From an uncultured Bacteroidota bacterium (GTDB taxonomy: Bacteria; Bacteroidota; Bacteroidia; Chitinophagales; Saprospiraceae), in assembly GCA_937876435.1 (NCBI GenBank), contig CALEIL010000170.1, forward strand, positions 1-5,568: 5,568 bases of DNA, written 5' to 3'. Numbering within the stretch: position 1 is the first letter of the stretch; each line of letters begins with the position of its first letter. A program made the translations under genes and the position numbers. Below are positions 1-5,568 of the stretch, piece after piece. Under the pieces are notes generated by a model. The model worked only from the letters and a program-made list of their open reading frames with translations. It did not search any database and was not told the DNA's origin.

Positions 1-2074
1 CCTGTAACAACAGGTTGAAAACGTCAGGGTGTGCCTTCTCGATTTCATCGAGCAACACGATCGAATAGGGTTTGCGTCTTACGGCCTCGGTCAGTTGTCC
101 GCCTTCATCGTATCCGACGTATCCCGGAGGCGCTCCGACCAGGCGAGATACCGAGTGTCTTTCCTGAAATTCACTCATATCGATCCGGGTGATCGCGTTT
201 TCGTCATCGAATAGAACTTCTGCCAGCGTTTTGGCCAGTTCTGTCTTTCCTACCCCGGTCGGTCCCAGAAAAATAAAGGATCCGATCGGCCGGTTGGCAT
301 CCTGTAGCCCCGCCCGGCTTCGGCGTACCGCATCTGCCACGGCGCGGACAGCTTCCTTTTGTCCGATCAATCTCTGACCTATATAATCTTCCAGTTTCAG
401 CAATTTGTCCTTTTCACTTTGGAGCATTTTCTGAACCGGAATACCCGTCCATCTGGAAACTATTTCGGCGATATCGTCCCCGGTTACTTCCTCCGTTGTA
501 AACCGTTTTTCATCCTCGAGGGATTCCAGTTTTTCTTCTGCCACCTTGAGCTGGACTTCGAGTTCCTTGAATTCCCCATAGCGGATTCTGGCGACCTTTT
601 CAAAATCGCTTTCCCGTTCGGCTCTGGCTGCTTCCACTTCCAGTTTCTCCATATTGGAACGTATATTCTGGATAGTATCCACTATTTCTTTTTCATTTTG
701 CCAGGCAGCCCGCAGTGTGTCCAGTTTTTCTTTGGCGTTGGCCAGCTCCTCAGTAATCACTTTGAGTTTCCCTTCGCTTCCTTCCCGCTTGATAGCTTCC
801 CGTTCGATTTCGAGTTGACGGACCTTGCGATCACCCTCATCGATTTCCTCCGGAACACTGTCCAGCTCCAGTCTAAGCCTGGCGGCCGCCTCATCGATCA
901 GGTCGATCGCTTTATCGGGGAGATGCCTGTCAGCGATGTATCGGTCAGAGAGTTCAGCCGCTGCGATCAACGCTTCGTCTTTGATTTCGATCTTGTGATA
1001 CACCTCGTATTTTTCCTGGAGCCCCCTTAGGATCGATATCGTATCTTCTATGGAGGGCTCATCGATGTTGACGGTCTGGAACCGCCGAACGAGGGCCTTA
1101 TCTTTTTCAAAATGTTTTTGATATTCATCCAGGGTAGTCGCTCCAATGGTTCTCAATTCGCCACGAGCCAGGGCTGGTTTGAGGATATTGGCTGCATCCA
1201 TGGCACCCTGGCCACCACCTGCACCGATCAGGGTATGGATCTCGTCGATAAAAAGGATGAATTCTCCATCGCTGGCCTTGACTTCATTGATGACCGCTTT
1301 GATTCGTTCTTCAAACTCACCCTTATACTTGGCTCCGGCTATGAGGGCTGCCAGGTCGAGTGAGAAGATTTTCTTGGACCTCAGGTTCTCCGGTACATCC
1401 TGGTTGACGATCCGCCAGGCGATCCCTTCCACGATGGCCGTTTTACCGACCCCGGCCTCCCCGATCAGCAATGGATTGTTTTTCTTACGTCGGGAGAGTA
1501 TGTGCAGGATCCTCCGGATTTCTTCATCCCGGCCGATGATGGGGTCCAGTTTTCCGCTTTCGGCGCGCTCGTTGAGATTGATCGTATATTTCTTGAGGGA
1601 ATTGTACTGACTATCGGTATTCTGATCGACGATGGCCTTCCCCTTCCGGAGTTCTTTGATGGCGGCTATCAATAGATCTTCCGTGACTCCTAACGATTTG
1701 AAGAGTTTGGCGGTCTTGTCGCTTCCCTGAACGATGGCGAGCAAAATAACTTCCACTGAGATGAATTCGTCGCTGAACAGTCCCATGGTTTTTTTGGCTC
1801 TGCTGAGAACCTTATTGGCGTCGTTGGTCAGGTATTGTTTGTCTGTCCCTTCCACCTTGGGGAAATTGCGGATGTCATCCCGGATGGCTTTTTGCAATTC
1901 GTTGAGGCTCGCTCCCATTTTATTGAACAGAAACTGGGGTACCTCCTGGTCGACTTCCAAAAGTCCAGCTACGATATGCGCCGTATCCACGGATTGCTGA
2001 TTAAGCTCACCGGCGATTTGCTGTGCTCGCAGAATGGACTCCTGGGCTTTTATTGTGAAATTATCGTATGTCAT
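1..2074 (-). CDS. clpB: ATP-dependent disaggregase ClpB (Hsp100), C-terminus cut by window edge
   Basis: Cytosolic AAA+ chaperone that works with DnaK/DnaJ/GrpE to thread aggregated proteins through a hexameric pore (family knowledge). The visible 691 codons align collinearly with E. coli ClpB, offset by about one residue, so no internal frameshift is evident. Seen in order: Clp N-domain (about 1-145); NBD1 with Walker A GEAGVGKT at 205-212 (K211), Walker B FILFIDE ending at E278, pore-loop motif KYKGEFEER (Tyr about 250) and arginine fingers R330/R331; the long charged coiled-coil M-domain (about 405-525), which separates ClpB from ClpA; NBD2 with Walker A GPTGVGKT at 604-611 (K610), pore-loop GYVG with Y652, and Walker B LLDE ending at E677. 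About 165-170 C-terminal residues should lie beyond position 1. The start ATG (2074-2072, MTYDNFTIKAQE) fits the family N-terminus; no clear Shine-Dalgarno precedes it. All visible catalytic residues are intact. ClpC is unlikely because of the M-domain length. Confidence 0.97.
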   Translation of the reverse strand, partial: MTYDNFTIKAQESILRAQQIAGELNQQSVDTAHIVAGLLEVDQEVPQFLFNKMGASLNELQKAIRDDIRNFPKVEGTDKQYLTNDANKVLSRAKKTMGLFSDEFISVEVILLAIVQGSDKTAKLFKSLGVTEDLLIAAIKELRKGKAIVDQNTDSQYNSLKKYTINLNERAESGKLDPIIGRDEEIRRILHILSRRKKNNPLLIGEAGVGKTAIVEGIAWRIVNQDVPENLRSKKIFSLDLAALIAGAKYKGEFEERIKAVINEVKASDGEFILFIDEIHTLIGAGGGQGAMDAANILKPALARGELRTIGATTLDEYQKHFEKDKALVRRFQTVNIDEPSIEDTISILRGLQEKYEVYHKIEIKDEALIAAAELSDRYIADRHLPDKAIDLIDEAAARLRLELDSVPEEIDEGDRKVRQLEIEREAIKREGSEGKLKVITEELANAKEKLDTLRAAWQNEKEIVDTIQNIRSNMEKLEVEAARAERESDFEKVARIRYGEFKELEVQLKVAEEKLESLEDEKRFTTEEVTGDDIAEIVSRWTGIPVQKMLQSEKDKLLKLEDYIGQRLIGQKEAVRAVADAVRRSRAGLQDANRPIGSFIFLGPTGVGKTELAKTLAEVLFDDENAITRIDMSEFQERHSVSRLVGAPPGYVGYDEGGQLTEAVRRKPYSIVLLDEIEKAHPDVFNLLLQ

Positions 2075-2144
2075 AGCCTGTTTTATTTTATTCTGTACTA
2101 TTGCAAATCTGAATCCATTCAGTAATATACGGATAGAAAAGGTA

Positions 2145-2186
2145 ATTTTGTCAGTCGGATGCTTCCGGGACGCGCATTTTGTCAGT
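2145..2186 (-). promoter_or_regulatory. Pair of exact 11-bp direct repeats upstream of clpB (candidate stress operator)
   Basis: The clpB strand reads ACTGACAAAAT twice, at 2186-2176 and 2155-2145. The start-to-start distance is 31 bp, close to three helical turns, so a regulator bound to both copies would sit on the same DNA face. The nearer copy lies about 70 bp upstream of the clpB ATG, a reasonable place for an operator or promoter element. The flanks differ between copies and the match stops sharply at 11 bp. The CTGACA core also resembles a sigma-70 -35 hexamer, with TATATT about 19 bp downstream of the nearer copy. A regulatory role is inference; the repeat is seen directly. Confidence 0.35.
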
Positions 2187-2208
2187 TTTTACTTTCAAAA
2201 CCTGAAAT

Positions 2209-2225
2209 AAACGTCCATAACGTTT
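2209..2225. promoter_or_regulatory. Perfect inverted repeat AAACGT-N5-ACGTTT (candidate operator)
   Basis: Six-base arms AAACGT (2209-2214) and ACGTTT (2220-2225) flank the spacer CCATA, giving a 17-bp dyad with no mismatch. It lies about 150 bp upstream of the peptidase-barrel ATG and about 135 bp upstream of the clpB ATG, so it could serve either gene. The size and symmetry fit a dimeric helix-turn-helix regulator, but a 6+6 dyad can arise by chance in AT-rich DNA and no regulator gene is present in the window. Confidence 0.25.
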
Positions 2226-2374
2226 GTAAAATTAATGTTAAAAAACCAGAATTGATTTAAGGTCGATACAAAATAAGGCACTCCCACCAACCAAATAACA
2301 AAAATATGTGTATATTAACAAAGGACGACACGAAGTAAAATCGTTATTACGTTAATCGCAATCAAACATACCTT

Positions 2375-5300
2375 ATGAACTTCATCACCAAATCGATATT
2401 TTCTTTCATACTATCAACTTTTGTCTTGTCAGCGGGATACGGACAGTATTTCGGAAAAAACAAGCCGAAATATGAGACCCAGAAATTTACGGTTCTGGCT
2501 ACACCACATTTTGATATGTACCATTATCTGAGGGGCCCGGACAAAATCAACCAGATTTCACAATGGGCCGAGCAGTGGTACTCCATGCACCAGGAAGTAT
2601 TGCGGGATACTTTTACGGAGCCCAATCCATTTATACTCTACAACGATCATGGTGATTTCCAGCAAACACAAGCGATCAACAGTACGATCAGCATCGGAAC
2701 AGGGGGTGTAACGGAAGCTTTCAAAAACAGGGTAATCCTTCCTATCGCCATGACCAATCAACAAACCTTCCACGTGATAGGCCACGAAATGGTTCACGCG
2801 TTTCAATATCATATCATACTGGGTGGGGACAGCACCGGACTGCAGAATCTCCAGAATCTTCCCCTTTTTATGGTGGAAGGATTGGCGGAATACATGTCCA
2901 AAGGGCCGGAAGATTCCCAAACTACTATGTGGATGCGAGATGCCGTCATAGAAGGGAATATCCCCGGCATTAAGGATCTTGCGAACCCCCGGTTTTTCCC
3001 TTACCGGTGGGGCCAGACCTTCTGGGCATTCCTCACGGGATTGTATGGAGACCAGGTCATCCGGCCATTTTTCCAGGCCACCGGGGCATATGGATTTGAC
3101 AATGCAGTAGCGATCGTTCTCGGCACCAATACCGAAGCTCTTTCCGAAGAATGGAAGAGAACCCTGCAGGCATTTTATGAACCCTTTGTGAGAAATAAAG
3201 AAGAAGACCCGGCCGGCAGAGTTTTGATCAATGAACAAAACGGAGGAAATATGAACCTCGCGCCGATGGTATCTCCCGACGGAGAAAAGATCATATTCTT
3301 CTCAGAAAAACGGGTGCTTTCCACCGATCTTTACATCGCGGATGCCAATAGCGGGAATATAGAAAAACGAATCCCCACCAACTCCATCACCGGTTCGATC
3401 GACGACGTGGACTTTATCGAATCCGCAGGAACGTGGTCTCCCGATGGGGAACAGTTTGCCTACGTGGTCATTTCCCGGGGAAAAAGTGAATTGATGATCA
3501 AAAATAAAAAGGGAAATACGGTGAAGTCCTTTGCTCTGGACAGGGTGAGCAAATTCTCTTACCCCAATTGGTCCCCCGATGGGAAAAGCATAGTGGTTTC
3601 GGGGTTGGAAGAAGGACAGACCGACCTGTACGAAATCAATATCCGGACCAAAAGAGCGACCAGGCTGACCAATGATGAATATTCGGAAATCATGCCTTAC
3701 TATTCCCCCGATGGGAGTCGGATCTATTTTTCGACGGACCAGATTAGTTTCAGCCAGGGCCGGCAAGGACCGTCATGGAATTTCAATCTGGCTTACTACG
3801 ACATGGCTTCTAAAACCGTGGAGCATCTCCCGGAAATATTTCCCGGCGCGGACAATCTCAATCCTGTCATAGACAGAGACGGTCATTTGTACTTTCTGTC
3901 GGATCGCGATGGATATCGGAATATGTATATGCTCAACCTCAACGATAACTCGCTTTATCAGGTGACCAACATAGCCACCGGCGTGAGCGGAATTACTCCA
4001 TTCTCGACAGCCATCAGCGTGACAGCAAACGGACGCAAAATATTTTATAATTATTACACTGATAACTCCTACCAGATATACAGCTACACTCCCGATATCA
4101 GTCAGATGACGCCTGTCAATCCCGGGGATGTAGATAAGGCAGCGGCCATGTTGCCGACGCTTTCCCGCAGGAGTCAGCAGATCGTTCAAAATAATCTGCT
4201 GACGCTCGATCAACACGATCTGGTGTCGACTACAGCATTTGACAGAGAAAAATACCGACCCCAGTTCAGACTGGATTACATCAGCGGTGGTGGGGGTGTC
4301 GGTGTCGGTATGGGCAATTTTATCGGAACTTCGACTGGTCTGGCCGGTGGGGTGAGCGCCATCTTCAGCGATATGCTGGGGAACAATCAGATCTATAGTA
4401 CGCTGGCACTCAACGGGGAAATATACGACCTCGGGGCTCAGATCCTGTACCGGAATCAAACGGGCAAAATTGGCTGGGGGGGAGGTATCTCACACGTCCC
4501 TTTCCGGTATAGCAGTTATCCTTCCTATATCCGGGATTCTTTACCAGTCGATGGAGGAGTCTTACCGGTGATCGATTTCACCTATGATATTTACCGGGTA
4601 TTCCAGGATCAGGCGAGTTTATTCTCTCAGTACGCTTTCAATCAATCTATCCGGGTGGAAGCGGGAGGCGGATACTCCCTGTATTACTACAGGACCGAGC
4701 GCTGGCACAATTATTATGACGATTTTGGCCGGATCATAGACCAGGATCGCGAGAAAATCGAATCGCCGGATGGGTTTGGATTGTTCAACATCCAGGCGGC
4801 TTTTGTGGGAGACAATTCAACGTTCGGGTTTACCTCTCCACTCAACGGCTATCGCTTCCGGATAGGGGTAACGCAAAATTTCGGTCATTGGGATTATCTG
4901 ACAACTCTGGTCGATCTTCGCAAGTATTTTTATCTGAAAAAATCCTCCCTGGCTTTGAGAGTGCTGCAATACGGGCAGTACGGAGCCGACGCCAACAACA
5001 ACAATCTTTCCAATTACGTCATTTATCCCACCTTCATCCGGGGATATTCCAATCTGAGTACGACGGCCATAGAAGACCTGGGTCTGACCAACAGCGTCCG
5101 GGGTTCCAAACTATTTGTCGGAAACGCAGAATTCAGGATACCTTTTACCGGACCGGAGCAATTGGCTTTGATCCCCACGAATTTCCTGCTCAGCCAATTG
5201 GCGTTCTTTTACGACGTAGGATCGGCGTGGACCCGGGATAATCCATTTGACGCCCCGGAAGGCTTCGAGCCCAAATTACTCCAAAGCGTGGGGGTTGCTT

Positions 5301-5407
5301 TACGGATCAATCTGTTCGGGGCATTGATTCTGGAGCCTTTCTATGCCAAGCCATTGATCGATGGAGTCAAGGGAACGTTTGGATTGAATTTTGTGCCAGG
5401 ATGGTAA
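2375..5407 (+). CDS. Outer-membrane fusion protein: HExxH metallopeptidase, TolB/PD40-like propeller, Omp85/D15 beta-barrel
   Basis: A complete 1010-residue exported protein. A signal peptide covers about 1-23 (basic start, hydrophobic core, likely cleavage GYG|Q). The peptidase module (about 38-275) has the zinc motif HEMVH (H137, E138, H141) and, 27 residues later, VEGLAEY, where E168 is the likely third ligand as in gluzincins; it appears catalytically intact. About six propeller blades follow (about 294-571), with SPDG turns at 300-303, 355-358, 400-403 and 444-447 and degenerate RDG (501-503) and NG (552-553) turns. A linker (about 572-628) leads to a barrel of about 370 residues containing two Omp85 landmarks, FIRGY (887-891) and FYDVG (945-949), and ending in Trp. 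No canonical POTRA is visible. The first ATG is chosen because it gives the signal peptide. The domain families are recognised; substrate, partner and biological role are unknown. It stands alone, divergent from clpB, and is followed by a hairpin. Confidence 0.9.
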   Translation: MNFITKSIFSFILSTFVLSAGYGQYFGKNKPKYETQKFTVLATPHFDMYHYLRGPDKINQISQWAEQWYSMHQEVLRDTFTEPNPFILYNDHGDFQQTQAINSTISIGTGGVTEAFKNRVILPIAMTNQQTFHVIGHEMVHAFQYHIILGGDSTGLQNLQNLPLFMVEGLAEYMSKGPEDSQTTMWMRDAVIEGNIPGIKDLANPRFFPYRWGQTFWAFLTGLYGDQVIRPFFQATGAYGFDNAVAIVLGTNTEALSEEWKRTLQAFYEPFVRNKEEDPAGRVLINEQNGGNMNLAPMVSPDGEKIIFFSEKRVLSTDLYIADANSGNIEKRIPTNSITGSIDDVDFIESAGTWSPDGEQFAYVVISRGKSELMIKNKKGNTVKSFALDRVSKFSYPNWSPDGKSIVVSGLEEGQTDLYEINIRTKRATRLTNDEYSEIMPYYSPDGSRIYFSTDQISFSQGRQGPSWNFNLAYYDMASKTVEHLPEIFPGADNLNPVIDRDGHLYFLSDRDGYRNMYMLNLNDNSLYQVTNIATGVSGITPFSTAISVTANGRKIFYNYYTDNSYQIYSYTPDISQMTPVNPGDVDKAAAMLPTLSRRSQQIVQNNLLTLDQHDLVSTTAFDREKYRPQFRLDYISGGGGVGVGMGNFIGTSTGLAGGVSAIFSDMLGNNQIYSTLALNGEIYDLGAQILYRNQTGKIGWGGGISHVPFRYSSYPSYIRDSLPVDGGVLPVIDFTYDIYRVFQDQASLFSQYAFNQSIRVEAGGGYSLYYYRTERWHNYYDDFGRIIDQDREKIESPDGFGLFNIQAAFVGDNSTFGFTSPLNGYRFRIGVTQNFGHWDYLTTLVDLRKYFYLKKSSLALRVLQYGQYGADANNNNLSNYVIYPTFIRGYSNLSTTAIEDLGLTNSVRGSKLFVGNAEFRIPFTGPEQLALIPTNFLLSQLAFFYDVGSAWTRDNPFDAPEGFEPKLLQSVGVALRINLFGALILEPFYAKPLIDGVKGTFGLNFVPGW

Positions 5408-5408
5408 G

Positions 5409-5435
5409 CGAACCGATCGAATCACGATCGGTTCG
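5409..5435 (+). terminator. Perfect 11-bp hairpin just after the peptidase-barrel stop codon
   Basis: The arms CGAACCGATCG (5409-5419) and CGATCGGTTCG (5425-5435) pair without mismatch around a 5-base loop AATCA, starting one base after the TAA. Position and strength fit an intrinsic terminator. The usual run of T after the stem is missing: AATTACGATTTT follows, so it may instead be an mRNA 3'-end stabiliser, or it may work on the opposite strand. Confidence 0.55.
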
Positions 5436-5436
5436 A

Positions 5437-5471
5437 ATTACGATTTTGGATTTACGATTTACGACTTACGA
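5437..5471. repeat. Heptanucleotide tandem repeat, five units of about TTTACGA
   Basis: The bases fall into back-to-back 7-mers: ATTACGA, TTTTGGA, TTTACGA, TTTACGA, CTTACGA. Two units are identical and the other three differ from TTTACGA at one or two positions. The array starts one base after the hairpin and lies in non-coding DNA. It is a short microsatellite whose length could vary by slippage. The unit length of 7 would shift the frame if it were translated, but no gene convincingly crosses it. Confidence 0.8.
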
Positions 5472-5568
5472 CAATTCGGTATACTTTTTGCCCGGGCATA
5501 GATCGGTAAAATAACTCCATGACTTGTTCGTAAACTACGTCCCAATGTCTTCAATAAAAACCTCCCGT
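5472..5568. other. Unassigned right-hand end of the window
   Basis: About 97 bases without a gene I can defend. Two weak possibilities exist. On the plus strand an ATG at 5545 opens a frame that runs to the window edge (eight codons, MSSIKTSR), preceded by TACTTTTTG at 5482-5490, which resembles a Bacteroidota -7 element with one extra T. On the minus strand one frame is open from the right edge to a TAA at 5461-5459 (35 codons), but its stop falls inside the heptamer array and the peptide is not recognisable. Sequence to the right would decide. Confidence 0.4.

Larger units (their letters stand above)
2075..2374. other. Divergent intergenic region between clpB and the outer-membrane peptidase gene
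   Basis: This 300-bp AT-rich stretch separates two divergent start codons, so it should hold the promoters of both genes. I see no ORF of protein-like composition and no RNA gene. The distinct structures are the two copies of an 11-bp direct repeat near clpB and a 17-bp inverted repeat near the centre. On the clpB strand a TACCTTTT sequence (about 2138-2145) resembles the Bacteroidota -7 element TAnnTTTG, but I could not pair it with a good -33 TTTG, so no promoter is assigned. There is no CIRCE element (TTAGCACTC-N9-GAGTGCTAA) and no CtsR-type heptamer pair, so HrcA or CtsR control is not supported by these bases. Confidence 0.8.

Noticed and set aside
359..1030. A 223-codon plus-strand open frame, and other plus-strand frames between 29 and 2125
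   Set aside because: They lie antisense to clpB, whose minus-strand frame carries all expected AAA+ motifs at the correct spacing. The antisense peptides are rich in Phe and Leu and look like reverse-strand shadows of charged coiled-coil codons.
2342..2354. Near-palindrome around TTATTACGTTAAT upstream of the peptidase-barrel start
   Set aside because: The symmetry is imperfect and within what AT-rich sequence gives by chance.
2075..2374. CIRCE (HrcA) or CtsR operator for clpB
   Set aside because: Neither the TTAGCACTC/GAGTGCTAA arms nor a GGTCAAA-type heptamer pair is present.
2558..3238. A 226-codon minus-strand frame opposite the peptidase module
   Set aside because: The plus strand holds the HEMVH peptidase and runs through without interruption. 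The antisense peptide has no recognisable domain.
3241..3730. Repeated SPDG-coding DNA (TCTCCCGAYGG-like), considered as a DNA repeat
   Set aside because: The similarity follows from the repeated protein motif of the propeller blades and is not an independent nucleotide repeat.
4286..4314. GGT/GTC-rich stretch considered as a coding microsatellite
   Set aside because: It encodes a Gly/Val-rich first barrel strand and is irregular at the base level, so amino-acid composition explains it.
3773..4459. A 228-codon minus-strand frame opposite the propeller and barrel start
   Set aside because: It has no family resemblance and overlaps a well-supported plus-strand coding region.

Overview
The window looks like chromosomal DNA from a Gram-negative member of the Bacteroidota. 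Three things suggest this: the ClpB begins with a Bacteroidota-style N-terminus, neither start codon has a Shine-Dalgarno sequence, and the large exported protein has a signal peptide cut just before Gln and a cell-envelope architecture typical of the phylum. No mobile element, CRISPR array, tRNA or rRNA is visible. The taxonomic call is an inference from style; it does not come from a marker gene.

Layout: positions 1-2074 (minus strand) hold the first 691 codons of the disaggregase gene clpB, cut by the left window edge inside the second AAA+ domain. Positions 2075-2374 are a 300-bp AT-rich divergent intergenic region. It carries an exact 11-bp direct repeat (period 31 bp) on the clpB side and a perfect 6-5-6 inverted repeat near the middle. 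Positions 2375-5407 (plus strand) encode a complete 1010-residue exported protein with three modules: a gluzincin-type HExxH metallopeptidase, a TolB/PD40-like beta-propeller with about six blades, and a C-terminal Omp85/D15-type outer-membrane beta-barrel with no room for a canonical POTRA domain. Positions 5408-5568 hold a perfect 11-bp hairpin just after the stop codon, a five-unit heptanucleotide tandem repeat, and about 100 bp that I could not assign.

The two genes are divergently transcribed and need not share a function. ClpB is a cytosolic stress chaperone; the other protein belongs to the outer membrane. A link through envelope or heat stress is possible because their upstream regions are shared, but nothing in the sequence proves it. 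The most notable item is the peptidase-propeller-barrel protein. Its parts belong to known families, but the role of the combination, its substrate, and the side of the outer membrane on which the protease sits cannot be read from the sequence.
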